Shown here one piece after another: positions 26,149-35,333 of a stretch of DNA of 64,000 bases (its first letter is position 1; the number at the start of each line of letters is the position of its first letter). Origin of the DNA: JBMNMS01 sp050953445 (GTDB lineage Bacteria > Bacillota > Clostridia > Peptostreptococcales > Anaerovoracaceae); assembly GCA_050953445.1 (NCBI GenBank), contig JBMNMS010000001.1, forward strand, positions 682,001 through 746,000. The letters are read 5' to 3'. The position numbers were made by a program, and so were the translations under genes. The notes under the pieces are model-generated. The model saw only the letters and a program-made list of their open reading frames with translations, was not told the origin of the DNA and searched no databases.

Positions 26149-26874
26149 CTAATGTGCCTCCCCGGGCTTGGGCAATTCCTTAGCCAGGAAGGTCATAGTT
26201 AACATTGTGAATATGTACGCCTGCAATACCGGTTCAAAAACGTCGAAGAAGAAGTTTGCCGGCATTGGAATCACCGCTTGCAGGAACGGTATCGGCAAAT
26301 GCAAAGCAGCAGAAGCATTACCTAAAGCATTGAAAATCAACGCCATGATAATCATGCCGCCTGTGATGTTGCCAAAAAGTCGGAAACCGAGTGATACCGG
26401 CAATGTAAATTGCTCCAGTATATTAATCGGTAACATGAAAGGAAACGGTTTGCACATATGCTTGGCATAACCGCCTATGCCGTTGTTTCTCATGGAACTT
26501 GCCTGTATAACCATAAATGTAATGGTAGACATGGCAAAGGTCATGTTAACATCCGCCGTTACGGGCCTGAATCCGAAAAGCCCGGTGGCATTGGCAAAAA
26601 CCAAAAATATGATAACGGTACCGATATAGGGTGCGAATCGAATATTATGCTTCCCCATACCATTGCCTACCAGATTGTAGATAAAATCCACAATGGTTTC
26701 GGCAACAATTTGTTTGCCCCGAGGGACTTTTTCCATCCGGCTGGTGAGAAAAAATGCTAAAATCACCAGAATCGCCGCCACGATCAGTCCGAAAAGGACG
26801 CTTTCAGTGACGAAGATCTTTCCGTCGAAAAAACCCAGAATTTTTCGAGGCCCTACATTGCTTAGATCATGCAC
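26149..26874 (-). CDS. atpB: ATP synthase F0 a subunit
   Basis: The 241-aa stator membrane subunit has five to six hydrophobic segments. The essential arginine lies in the helix reading VSLGFRLFGNITGGM (about R167). A later AYIFTMLTMTFL helix completes the half-channel. It is followed by atpE after a 40-bp gap. Confidence 0.95.
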   Translation of the reverse strand: MHDLSNVGPRKILGFFDGKIFVTESVLFGLIVAAILVILAFFLTSRMEKVPRGKQIVAETIVDFIYNLVGNGMGKHNIRFAPYIGTVIIFLVFANATGLFGFRPVTADVNMTFAMSTITFMVIQASSMRNNGIGGYAKHMCKPFPFMLPINILEQFTLPVSLGFRLFGNITGGMIIMALIFNALGNASAALHLPIPFLQAVIPMPANFFFDVFEPVLQAYIFTMLTMTFLAKELPKPGEAH

Positions 26875-26878
26875 AGCT

Positions 26879-27346
26879 CTACTCCTCCTCTACTATAGCT
26901 TTTTCTTTTGCACTACCCTTTACTTTCGCCAGATGTTTCTTTCGTTCATCCAATCCGGCTTTAAATGCATGAAGATAAACGATTGCAATTTTTATTGTAA
27001 CGAATCCGGCAATACAACCGAATCCACAATAAATAATGTCAATTTTTGCACAAACATAATAAGAAGCACCGTAAATCAACAAACGAATGAAATATCCTAT
27101 TATGCTGACAGCCGATCCTTTTCCCCCATATACTATCTTTTTGCAGGTCCATGCTAAAAATTGGAAGTTTATAATGCTTATACATGTACCGATAAACAAG
27201 CCTCCCAGAAATTTAATACTCCACCCCAATATCAGAAGGGACACTACTTGAAATATAAGGGCAATTAATATCGTATATTTGTAAATCCTGTTTTTAAATG
27301 CCTCATATTCCTTTAATGCGTCCTTGCTTTTTTCATTAATCATCAT
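26879..27346 (-). CDS. ATP synthase-associated AtpI-like protein
   Basis: The 155-aa product has four predicted membrane helices and charged ends. It matches the AtpI/subunit I family found at the head of clostridial atp operons, which helps assemble the c ring. It overlaps the preceding small gene by 11 bases and ends four bases before atpB. The N-terminal charged segment and basic tail are poorly conserved in this family. Confidence 0.82.
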   Translation of the reverse strand: MMINEKSKDALKEYEAFKNRIYKYTILIALIFQVVSLLILGWSIKFLGGLFIGTCISIINFQFLAWTCKKIVYGGKGSAVSIIGYFIRLLIYGASYYVCAKIDIIYCGFGCIAGFVTIKIAIVYLHAFKAGLDERKKHLAKVKGSAKEKAIVEEE

Positions 27347-27620
27347 CTATGCCGCCAGTTTCCCCATTATTTTCGCGGCTGTCCTTTTCACCCGATTGAT
27401 TTTGCCACCTGATCAAATCGCGAACCATTCCGTAGGCACCGGATGCTCCCGTAGCAATACCCACCAGCAAAAGGATGATAGAAAACAGCATGCCTGTATG
27501 TAATTTCCCGTCTAGCCAACGCCCTGCAAGTACCCCTAAAACTATAGGCCCTGCAAGGGATAGTCCCAATTGTGTCCATAGCGACAGGGCCTGCAGCCCC
27601 GTAACCTTACCTTTGGTCAT
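27336..27620 (-). CDS. atpZ: AtpZ/AtpI small membrane protein
   Basis: The 94-aa protein has two membrane helices (about 15-33 and 44-65) around a short loop with AGRWLDGKL, the pattern of the AtpZ family, which is linked to ion supply for c-ring assembly. It is the first gene of the atp operon, with a GAAGGCG ribosome binding site and a promoter about 80 bp upstream. The C-terminus is acidic. Confidence 0.85.
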   Translation of the reverse strand: MTKGKVTGLQALSLWTQLGLSLAGPIVLGVLAGRWLDGKLHTGMLFSIILLLVGIATGASGAYGMVRDLIRWQNQSGEKDSRENNGETGGIDDD

Positions 27621-27700
27621 CGTTCGCCTTCTTTATTCCTTATTTTAAAATTAAGAATGAACCTTTCACCGTATTAAAAGAATCCATTCCACTGTCTTGC

Positions 27701-27729
27701 ATTATAATTTTTATAATGGCAATTGTAAA
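27701..27729 (-). promoter_or_regulatory. Promoter of the atp operon
   Basis: On the reverse strand TTTACA (27729-27724), 17 bp, TATAAT (27706-27701). The start would be near 27693, giving a 5' leader of about 70 nt. No terminator is evident between wecB and this promoter, so some read-through from wecB upstream is possible. Confidence 0.78.
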
Positions 27730-27822
27730 GAGTTTTTGTGAAATTTCAAACATTCTTTTTTATTCTCACATTGGCCGCCCATTCTTTTCTTCACATTATC
27801 GCCATAGTATTTTGAACCTTCT

Positions 27823-28938
27823 TCATCCCTTACCTATATTCCTGATAATATCGACGATTCTGACCGATGATCTTCCATCTCCGTAGGGATTTGAAGCATG
27901 TGACATGGCATCGTATTCCTCTTTGTTTGATAATAACATCTTTATCATTTTGTAAATGCTTTCCTTTTCAACACCTGCCAATTTAACCGTTCCCGCTTCG
28001 ATTGCCTCCGGCCTTTCCGTTTCCCTTCTGACCACTAATACAGGTTTCCCCAATGATGGGGCTTCCTCCTGCATTCCACCGGAATCCGTAACAATCAAAT
28101 AGGATTTAGCCATGAGGTTGACAAAGGGCTGATAGTTCAGCGGCTCTATTAGGTGAACACCTTTTACATCCGCCAATATATCGTCGGCTATACTCCTCAC
28201 CTTTGGATTCATATGAACAGGATATATGATTTCCACATCATCAAACTCCAATGCTATATCCCTTATAGCGGAAAAGATATTTACCATATTATCCCCCAGG
28301 TTTTCCCTCCTGTGACAAGTTACCGTAATTACCCGCTTATTCTCAAAATCCACACCCTTAAGTACCTTATCTTCAAAGACATAGGGCTTTTCTGCCACTG
28401 TTAGAAGTGCATCCACCACCGTATTACCGGTGACAAAAATATTTGCAGAAGGGACAGACTCATTTAAGAGGTTCTGCCTATTCCTTTCTGTAGGCGCAAA
28501 ATGATAGTCGGCAATGCGTCCTGTCAGTATTCTATTCATCTCCTCCGGATAGGGGGAATATTTATTGTAAGTTCTCAGGCCTGCTTCCACATGTCCCACC
28601 GATATTTTTTGATAAAAAGCCGCCAATGCCGCCGCAAAAGTAGTAGTCGTATCTCCGTGCACCAGAACGATATCAGGTTTCTCCTCAATCAAAACCCCCT
28701 CTATTCCCATAATTACATTACTTGTAATTTGACTTATAGTTTGATTAGGCTTCATTATGTCTAAATCATAATCCGGTTTCAATTCAAACAGATCAAGCAC
28801 TTGATCCAGCATTTCCCGATGTTGCGCAGTAACACAAAGTACCGGTGAAATTCCTTCTTCCTTTTGAAGCTCCAAAAAGAGTGGCGCCATTTTTATCGCC
28901 TCAGGTCTGGTGCCAAAAACCACAAGCACTTTAATCAT
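27823..28938 (-). CDS. wecB: UDP-N-acetylglucosamine 2-epimerase (non-hydrolysing)
   Basis: The enzyme interconverts UDP-GlcNAc and UDP-ManNAc for wall polymer synthesis. The 371-aa GT-B-like protein has FGTRPEAIKMAPL at the N-terminus, VHGDTTT, an HVEAGLRT motif, TCHRRENLG, and DSGGMQEEAPSLGKP, all characteristic. It overlaps the start-proximal gene for a GlcNAc-1-phosphate transferase by four bases, so both likely supply a teichoic-acid-type or other surface glycan. Confidence 0.94.
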   Translation of the reverse strand: MIKVLVVFGTRPEAIKMAPLFLELQKEEGISPVLCVTAQHREMLDQVLDLFELKPDYDLDIMKPNQTISQITSNVIMGIEGVLIEEKPDIVLVHGDTTTTFAAALAAFYQKISVGHVEAGLRTYNKYSPYPEEMNRILTGRIADYHFAPTERNRQNLLNESVPSANIFVTGNTVVDALLTVAEKPYVFEDKVLKGVDFENKRVITVTCHRRENLGDNMVNIFSAIRDIALEFDDVEIIYPVHMNPKVRSIADDILADVKGVHLIEPLNYQPFVNLMAKSYLIVTDSGGMQEEAPSLGKPVLVVRRETERPEAIEAGTVKLAGVEKESIYKMIKMLLSNKEEYDAMSHASNPYGDGRSSVRIVDIIRNIGKG

Positions 28939-30050
28939 CGTATATCTTCCTCCTTACCAGGCATATTGCCATCATCATTGCTATTGTCTCCCGTTAGAAA
29001 AACATATATCAATACAATACCTATCGCCGCCGGAATCAAAGCGTCAATAATCAAAGCCCTGCTTATAAGTATCCCTGAAACCCCCATCACTCCACTAATA
29101 CAATACAGGATTAAAACCGTCCTTCTCTGGCCCATGCCAACGTTCATCACCCGATGATGAAGATGTCCCTTATCGGCCTCCATTATAGGTCTGCGATTAA
29201 TCATTCTGCGTATGATGGCAAAGGCTGTGTCTAATATGGGGAGGGCCAATACCAGCATGGGCACCGCCACCACTAACAGGGTAGTGGTTTTAACGGGATT
29301 CATAATCGAGAAGGCCGACAGCATAAAACCCAGGTACAAGGCTCCACAATCCCCCATAAATGTTTTTGCCGGGTGAAAGTTAAAAGGTAGAAAGCCCGCT
29401 GCGCCACCGGCCAATGCCAGAAGCCCTATGCATATTAAGTACCAGCCATGGATATATGCAGTATATGCTATGCACATTGCCGAGATAAAAGAAACCCCTC
29501 CGGCAAGGCCATCCAGACCGTCTATCAGATTGACCGCATTAGTGATGCCAACAACCCATATTACGGTGATCAAAAGACTGACAGGCCATGGAAAATGAAT
29601 AATTTGTAATGCATCCTCAACAAAGGGGTTTCCTATGCCATCAAATCGGATAGAATAAAGAAATAATATTATGGCAGCTAAAATTTGACCTATCAGCTTT
29701 ACCTTGGGGGGTAGATTTTTGATGTCGTCTATTAGACCCACCGTAAAAATTAAAAAACCTCCGATTAAAACACCGGGCAGCCTATCATCTGAATATACGT
29801 AAATACCGGCTAAATCAATGGTTTTACCGGGGAAGATGGGCATGCATATTAACATGGCTACCATACTGCCAATAAATATAGCCAGTCCTCCCAGCCGAGG
29901 CATAGGACTTCCATGCATCCCTCTGTCCTTCGGCATATCTATAGCCCCTATTTTACCGGCAAACCAAATAGATAAGGGCGATGCCCCAAGGGATATAAAA
30001 AAAGCCACAAAAAAAATTACCAAAGTTCTAATAGGCAACAATTCAAACAT
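28935..30050 (-). CDS. Undecaprenyl-phosphate GlcNAc-1-phosphate transferase, TagO/WecA type
   Basis: The 371-aa protein with about ten membrane helices starts lipid-linked surface polymer assembly by moving GlcNAc-1-P to undecaprenyl phosphate. Family motifs are DRGMHGSPMPRLGG, the catalytic NLIDGLDGLAGG, FMGDCGALYLGF, and the nucleotide-sugar loop KGHLHHR. It lies between the dCMP deaminase gene and wecB, an arrangement common in Clostridia. TagO versus WecA cannot be told by sequence. Confidence 0.92.
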   Translation of the reverse strand: MFELLPIRTLVIFFVAFFISLGASPLSIWFAGKIGAIDMPKDRGMHGSPMPRLGGLAIFIGSMVAMLICMPIFPGKTIDLAGIYVYSDDRLPGVLIGGFLIFTVGLIDDIKNLPPKVKLIGQILAAIILFLYSIRFDGIGNPFVEDALQIIHFPWPVSLLITVIWVVGITNAVNLIDGLDGLAGGVSFISAMCIAYTAYIHGWYLICIGLLALAGGAAGFLPFNFHPAKTFMGDCGALYLGFMLSAFSIMNPVKTTTLLVVAVPMLVLALPILDTAFAIIRRMINRRPIMEADKGHLHHRVMNVGMGQRRTVLILYCISGVMGVSGILISRALIIDALIPAAIGIVLIYVFLTGDNSNDDGNMPGKEEDIR

Positions 30051-30067
30051 TTTTTATCCTAAGTCAC

Positions 30068-30514
30068 TTACCTTTCCAGTATTTCTACCCTTAATCCCGC
30101 CTCTTCTAACATTTCCCTGGCCAATTCATCAGGATAGCCCTCTCTTATTACGATCCGCTTAATTCCTGCATTTATCAGCATTTTTGCACATATAATACAG
30201 GGTTGATTTGTGCAATAGACTGTACCTCCATCTATGCTCTGCCCTAAATAAGCTGCCTGAATAATAGCATTCTGCTCTGCGTGAAGTCCTCTACATAATT
30301 CATGGCGTTGCCCTGAAGGAACTTTTAATTCATCCCGTAGACATCCTCTTTCTTCACAATGCCCTATCCCTGTAGGGACACCGTTATATCCTGTAGCCAT
30401 AATACGCTTATCTCTAACGATAACAGCTCCTACCTTGCGGCGCATACACGTTGATCTTTTTTCCGCCACCTCAGCCATTTCCATAAAGTATTCATCCCAA
30501 TCCGGCCTTTCCAT
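30068..30514 (-). CDS. comEB: dCMP deaminase (ComEB-type)
   Basis: This 148-aa zinc enzyme deaminates dCMP to dUMP for thymidylate supply. Zinc and catalytic residues are in CRGLHAEQNAII (H and the proton-shuttling E) and NQPCIICAKM (two Cys). A further N-terminal CMRRKVGAVIV and GHCEERGC stretch is typical of the bacterial dCMP deaminase/ComEB group. It is 21 bp after metH and 17 bp before the glycan transferase, in one direction. Confidence 0.92.
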   Translation of the reverse strand: MERPDWDEYFMEMAEVAEKRSTCMRRKVGAVIVRDKRIMATGYNGVPTGIGHCEERGCLRDELKVPSGQRHELCRGLHAEQNAIIQAAYLGQSIDGGTVYCTNQPCIICAKMLINAGIKRIVIREGYPDELAREMLEEAGLRVEILER

Positions 30515-30535
30515 ACTTTTCTCCTTTTACCATCT

Positions 30536-32962
30536 TCATTCGGATTTAAAAACCTTATTCGCCACCCGAACGCCTTCCATAGCATCTTTGCAATAATAAT
30601 CAGCACCTATTTGCCGGGCATAGGCTTCCGTAAGCACTGCCCCCCCAACGGCCACCCTGCAATGGGGACATTTTTCCCTTAAAGCCCGTATTGTCTTTTC
30701 CATATTAACCACGGTAGTGGTCATAAGGGCAGAAAGGCCTATCAACTTTACATTTTCCTTAATAGCCGTATCCACTATGAGCTGTATAGGGGTATCCTTC
30801 CCTAAATCCAAGACCTGGTACCCGTAATTCTCCAGTAAAACCTTTGCTATGTTTTTTCCTATGTCATGTATATCCCCTTGAACCGTAGCCATTATTATCT
30901 TCCCGTAGCAAATATCTTCACCGCTTTTTTTAAGACTCTCCCTTATTACTGAAAAGGCCTCCTTTACGGTATCCGCTGATTTAATCAACTGCGGAAGGAA
31001 TTTTATCCCTGTCTCATATTCCTTACCTACAATTTCTAAGGAAGGGATTATAATGTTTTCTACTATGGATAATGGATTATGATTTTTTAATAGTTGATGG
31101 GCTGCTGGACCAGCCATTGCCACCCTTCCATCCAAAATAATCCGCCCAAGATCAACTTCCGACCCGCCTTCTTCCTTTTTTAAATCTCCAGTGTCAGCTT
31201 TATCCGATTCCCCTCCATAGGCCTGGATATACTCCAAAGATTCTGCATCCTTACCGCATAAAGCCTCGAAAGCCCTTATGGTTCCCATATATTCCGCCTC
31301 GGTAGGGTCAGTAATCGGTGCGTCCAGCCCGGAAGCAAGGGCCATCGCCAAGAATGTGGAATTCAAACGCTTTCGATCCGGTAATCCGAAAGATACATTG
31401 CTTGCGCCCAAAGTAGTTTTAACGTTAAACTTTTCCTTTACCCTCCCCATTGCCTTCAATGTGTGGATACCTGCTTCCTGTTGTGCCGAAACCGTCAATG
31501 TCAGGCAGTCGGCGATAATCCTTTCCCTGCCTATTCCATACTTGGCAGCCTCGTCTATAATTCTACCGATAATGGAGACCCTCTCTTCATCGGTTTCCGG
31601 AAGCCCCTTTTCATCTAAGGCCAGAGCAATTAAATTTGCTCCATATTTACTGGCAATGGGAAATATGGAATCCATAACCTCTAACTTCCCATTTACAGAA
31701 TTGATGATGGGCTTACCATTATATATCCTTACAGCCTCTTCCAAAACTATGGGATCGGAGCTATCTATTTGCAAGGGGGCCCGGGTTACCTGGGATATTC
31801 TTTTTATAGCCTCCACCATCGTGGCCTTTTCATCAATCCCCGGCAATCCAACGTTTACATCCAAGATAACCGCACCGGCCTTTACCTGGCTGATTGCCTC
31901 CTCCTCCAAATAATGAAAATCACCTTTCTCCAATGCGCTTTTCAATAACTTTTTCCCTGTAGGGTTTATTCTTTCCCCTATTACTTTTATTCTTTCATCG
32001 AAAAATACGGTTTGCGTTGAGGAGCAGACCGCCGTAACAGGATTAGGTTTTTTGCGTTCCTTTTTGGGGCCTGATTGTATAATTTCAGACAAAAGCCTAA
32101 TATGCTCCGGAGTAGTACCACAGCAACCGCCGATTATCTCCACCCCCATTTGAAGAAAACCTTCCATCGTACAAGCAAATTCATCAGGTCCTATTTCAAA
32201 TACAGCCTTCCCGTTTTTCTCCACAGGCATACCGGCATTAGGTTGTACTATTATAGGCAGTGGGGAATATTCTAAGAATTTTTCTACGATAGGTATCATC
32301 TCCCTCGGCCCTAATGAACAATTGATGCCCAATGCATCTACGCCAAGATCCTGCAATGCCACAATTGCTGTAACAGGATCCGTTCCCATAAGCATCCTTC
32401 CATCCTCTTGGAAGGTGAGGGAGCAGAAAATCGGAAGGTCACATAGCTCTTTCGCAGCTATTATACCGGCTTTAAGCTCATATATATCGGTAAAGGTTTC
32501 GAAAAGAAGGAGATCTGCTCCTCCCTCCACCCCTGCACGGATTTGCTCTTTAAAAAGATTACAGGCCTGTTCAAAACTTAGATCCCCTGCCGGCTCCATA
32601 AGTTTACCCAACGGAGCTATGTCCTGAGCAACAAATGGCCCTTGATTTTTTTGATCCGCCTTCCCCCTATTAAGAGCTGCCCTCTCTACCGCCTTTCTAG
32701 CCAATGAAATAGCCCGCTTTACCACCTTATCAACCGTGTAACCTTCAGGCAGCTTCAGGCTATTAGCCCCAAATGTGTTGGTACAAATAATATCACTGCC
32801 CGCATCCAAGTATCCTGCATGTATGGATTCAATCATTTCCGGATGTGTAAAGTTCAGTATTTCCGGAAGCTTTCCCGTTTCCATTCCAAGGGATTGCAAC
32901 ATAGTTCCCATTGCGCCGTCACATAATATTGTTCCTTTACCCAGTAACTCCCTTAAACTCAT
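30536..32962 (-). CDS. metH: Cobalamin-dependent methionine synthase, short form without reactivation domain
   Basis: This 808-aa enzyme moves a methyl group from methyl-tetrahydrofolate through cobalamin to homocysteine. Domain order: homocysteine-binding barrel (about 1-300, zinc Cys in LGINCSLG and GGCCGTT), pterin-binding barrel (about 325-590, GERINPTG, LDVNVGLPG, GASNVSFGLP), cap (about 620-690), and B12-binding Rossmann domain (about 690-800) with the base-off histidine motif GDIHDIGKN. E. coli MetH is about 1,227 aa; the C-terminal S-adenosylmethionine reactivation domain is absent, as in other clostridial forms. A separate reactivase would be expected elsewhere; none is adjacent. metF lies upstream. 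Confidence 0.95.
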   Translation of the reverse strand: MSLRELLGKGTILCDGAMGTMLQSLGMETGKLPEILNFTHPEMIESIHAGYLDAGSDIICTNTFGANSLKLPEGYTVDKVVKRAISLARKAVERAALNRGKADQKNQGPFVAQDIAPLGKLMEPAGDLSFEQACNLFKEQIRAGVEGGADLLLFETFTDIYELKAGIIAAKELCDLPIFCSLTFQEDGRMLMGTDPVTAIVALQDLGVDALGINCSLGPREMIPIVEKFLEYSPLPIIVQPNAGMPVEKNGKAVFEIGPDEFACTMEGFLQMGVEIIGGCCGTTPEHIRLLSEIIQSGPKKERKKPNPVTAVCSSTQTVFFDERIKVIGERINPTGKKLLKSALEKGDFHYLEEEAISQVKAGAVILDVNVGLPGIDEKATMVEAIKRISQVTRAPLQIDSSDPIVLEEAVRIYNGKPIINSVNGKLEVMDSIFPIASKYGANLIALALDEKGLPETDEERVSIIGRIIDEAAKYGIGRERIIADCLTLTVSAQQEAGIHTLKAMGRVKEKFNVKTTLGASNVSFGLPDRKRLNSTFLAMALASGLDAPITDPTEAEYMGTIRAFEALCGKDAESLEYIQAYGGESDKADTGDLKKEEGGSEVDLGRIILDGRVAMAGPAAHQLLKNHNPLSIVENIIIPSLEIVGKEYETGIKFLPQLIKSADTVKEAFSVIRESLKKSGEDICYGKIIMATVQGDIHDIGKNIAKVLLENYGYQVLDLGKDTPIQLIVDTAIKENVKLIGLSALMTTTVVNMEKTIRALREKCPHCRVAVGGAVLTEAYARQIGADYYCKDAMEGVRVANKVFKSE

Positions 32963-33007
32963 TTTCCCTTACCTGTTTAACCTTTTACAATAACGAATTA
33001 ACGTCTA

Positions 33008-33037
33008 ATTCTATCATGAAAAATCCATTCATGTCGA
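33008..33037 (-). promoter_or_regulatory. Promoter and possible operator of metH
   Basis: Reverse strand TCGACA (33037-33032), 18 bp, TAGAAT (33013-33008). The spacer contains an inverted repeat CATGAA (33015-33020) with TTCATG (33028-33033), which could be a repressor site. No SAM riboswitch is visible between metF and metH. Confidence 0.5.
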
Positions 33038-33072
33038 GTATTATCAGCTTCTGTCTATGGTCGGCTTCCTCA

Positions 33073-33261
33073 TCATATTTGAATTTTTTCCTCATTTCCC
33101 GAGGAGAAGGTTTGAAATGCCAAGGAATTTAGTTTTTCAACCTCTATCCTTTTAGATAGTGCAAGGGCTTCCGTTACCGGCATGGATTCCTTGGTACATG
33201 AAGACAAAACCAATGCCAGGCACATAAAAAATACCGAAATTATCGTCCAATAGGCTGATTT
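33073..33261 (-). pseudogene. Small lipoprotein-like frame, possibly a gene remnant
   Basis: An open frame of 62 codons encodes a hydrophobic stretch ending in a lipobox-like VLSSC, then a polar segment (TKESMPVTEALALSKRIEV...). It has no good start codon: the only in-frame ATG (33225) lies inside the hydrophobic part, and the preceding codon chain has two stops. An AAAGGAG site upstream is in another frame that carries a basic N-terminus (KKRKNQPIGR), suggesting one frameshift broke an intact lipoprotein gene. It could also be a gene using an unusual start. It fills most of the 353-bp gap between metF and metH. Confidence 0.35.
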
Positions 33262-33315
33262 TTACGCTTTTTAATTTTTCGATATTCTCCTTTTCTACTA
33301 ATTGTGCCTGAATAA

Positions 33316-34197
33316 TTATCCCTGTAATGCACGAATATTTTCAATGTTACCTATTATTCTCCTAGCTGTATCCGGCTTATTCATAGTGTAAAGATGAATG
33401 CCACGAACGCCCCATGCCATCAAATCTATGATCTGTTCTATTGCATATGCTTCCCCTGCCTCCTTTAGCGCAGCAGGGTTATTCTCATATCTGTCGATTA
33501 TCCTTTTGAATTTTTTAGGAAGTGAGCAGCCAGCCAACTTCGTAATCCTGACTATCTGATTTTTATTTAAAACCGGCATTACTCCGGCAGAAACCGGTAT
33601 GTCTATACCAGCCAAATCAATTTCCTCCATAAATCTATAGAAGCTTTCATTATCAAAAAACAGCTGTGTTATTAAAAAATCCAGACCCATATCCACCTTT
33701 TGCTTTAAATGCTTAACATCCTTCACCTTGCTTTCACATTCAATATGGCCTTCAGGATAACAGGCCCCCCCAATGCAAAATCCTTTCGATGCCTTTATCT
33801 CTCTAATTAAATCTGCCGCATACTCATACTGCAGCGGGTTGGGAAAAACAAAGTCCGGATCCTCAGGGAGATCACCGCGAAGTGCCAAAACGTTTTCAAT
33901 GTTCTCCCGGCGCATTTCCTCTAAATTATGTTTAACCTGATCCTTGGTGGAACAAATGCAGGTAAGATGAGCCAGGCTTTCTATGCCATAATGATTCTTG
34001 ATTCTGGACGCTATCTCCACAGTCCTATCCTTAGCTTTACCTCCTGCACCGTATGTAACACTTATGAAATCGGGCTTCAAGTCCGAAAGCTCATCCAAAG
34101 TCTTATAAACAGTTTCAACAGGTGAATCTAATTTGGGTGGAAAGATTTCTAGCGATATTACGGTTTTTCTCTGTTCAAATAGATTTTTAATCTCCAT
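33316..34197 (-). CDS. metF: 5,10-methylenetetrahydrofolate reductase
   Basis: The 293-aa flavoprotein barrel reduces methylene-THF to methyl-THF, the methyl donor for MetH. Motifs: SLEIFPPK with the catalytic glutamate near residue 17, ISVTYGAGG, HLTCICST, LALRGDLPED, and a C-terminal GVRGIHLYTMN. The start abuts the truA stop codon directly, with AAGGGGGC as ribosome binding site inside truA. The gene is close to metH, giving a methyl-THF-to-methionine pair. Confidence 0.94.
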   Translation of the reverse strand: MEIKNLFEQRKTVISLEIFPPKLDSPVETVYKTLDELSDLKPDFISVTYGAGGKAKDRTVEIASRIKNHYGIESLAHLTCICSTKDQVKHNLEEMRRENIENVLALRGDLPEDPDFVFPNPLQYEYAADLIREIKASKGFCIGGACYPEGHIECESKVKDVKHLKQKVDMGLDFLITQLFFDNESFYRFMEEIDLAGIDIPVSAGVMPVLNKNQIVRITKLAGCSLPKKFKRIIDRYENNPAALKEAGEAYAIEQIIDLMAWGVRGIHLYTMNKPDTARRIIGNIENIRALQG

Positions 34198-35046
34198 CTA
34201 AATAGCCCCCTTGGTTTTATTCAACATTTTATTAACATCAAAATATACTTCTGCAAGATATAATCCTTGCGGCGGTGCGGTGTGCCCTGCAAGTCTTCTG
34301 TCACATCCTTCGATGATTTGAGGAATGCCCCTATGGAGAATCCTCCCTGTTCCTATATCCATTAAGGTGCCGGTAATTATCCTTACCATATTATAAAGAA
34401 AGCCATCCCCGGTAATCTCTAATATTATTTCACTTGTTCTGTTTTGGCAATCTCCAACGCCATGCCTCCAAAGTCCTTCGTCGCTTAAGGGCCTGTGTAT
34501 TTTAATATCAAATATATTCCGAACAGTCGTTTCCGGTTGTTTGCCACCAGATGCCATAAAGGCCTTGAAATCATGTTTTCCCACAAGAAACTGTGCTTCC
34601 TTCTCTATGAGGGCTACATCCGGTTCGCCCTTAATATGATAGCATCTGTCCCTTTCCAATATATGGGGTTGTCCACCATATTGAATTCGATACAAATAAG
34701 TTTTGCCCACCGCATTAAAACGGGCATGGAAACCTTCTCCCACCTCCTGGGCGCAGAGTATTCTCACATCCCCTGTCTTTTTGCGTCCTGCCTCCGCCAG
34801 CATATTGTTTGCTGCAACAGGGATATTTTCCACTGGAATCTTTATATTGCCCTTCAAAGTTGCTCTCTGCCCCAATGCATGAACCCCGGAATCCGTACGG
34901 CTTGTCCCCTCCAGATTGACCTCCTGTTTACACAAAACCGACAACACCTTTTCAAGCTCTCCCTGCACCGTCCTACGGCCGGGTTGCCGTTGCCAACCGG
35001 AAAAATTTGTACCGTCATATGCTATTGTAAGGAGTATGTTTTTCAT
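34198..35046 (-). CDS. truA: tRNA pseudouridine(38-40) synthase
   Basis: TruA isomerises uridines 38-40 in the anticodon stem-loop of many tRNAs. The 282-aa protein has the catalytic aspartate motif GTSRTDSGVHALGQ, the N-terminal LTIAYDGTNFSGWQRQP, and the C-terminal DGFLYNMVRIITGTLMDIG. The ATG at 35046 follows AGGTG at good spacing; an in-frame ATG eight codons earlier lacks one and would extend the protein beyond family size. It is followed without a gap by metF. Confidence 0.93.
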   Translation of the reverse strand: MKNILLTIAYDGTNFSGWQRQPGRRTVQGELEKVLSVLCKQEVNLEGTSRTDSGVHALGQRATLKGNIKIPVENIPVAANNMLAEAGRKKTGDVRILCAQEVGEGFHARFNAVGKTYLYRIQYGGQPHILERDRCYHIKGEPDVALIEKEAQFLVGKHDFKAFMASGGKQPETTVRNIFDIKIHRPLSDEGLWRHGVGDCQNRTSEIILEITGDGFLYNMVRIITGTLMDIGTGRILHRGIPQIIEGCDRRLAGHTAPPQGLYLAEVYFDVNKMLNKTKGAI

Positions 35047-35237
35047 TTTGACACCTGTGCGTTGAATCATTATATCATAAAGGATAAGGATTTTAATATT
35101 TATGATATTCGGGATCCTCCCTCCAATTCAAAATCTCTTCCCCAATGGGTACCTTTAGCCCCCTTTGTCGACAAATCCCGACATATTGTCACCTTATGTC
35201 GAAATATTTTTGACAATTACCCTAACTTTCTCAATTT

Positions 35238-35266
35238 TTGTCATTTACAATGCAGGTTTTTATAAT
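35238..35266 (+). promoter_or_regulatory. Promoter of the hybrid histidine kinase gene
   Basis: TTGTCA (35238-35243), 17 bp, TATAAT (35261-35266). The start would be near 35273, about 60 bases before the ATG. Confidence 0.7.
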
Positions 35267-35333
35267 ACAATATTTTTATTAAAAGGTTCACCCATCCAAT
35301 TTTAACATACCATTATGAAAGTAGGTGCTTCTA

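Noticed and set aside
33008..33315. SAM riboswitch upstream of metH
   Set aside because: No S-box core sequence or terminator is visible; only a promoter-like element and the broken lipoprotein frame are present.
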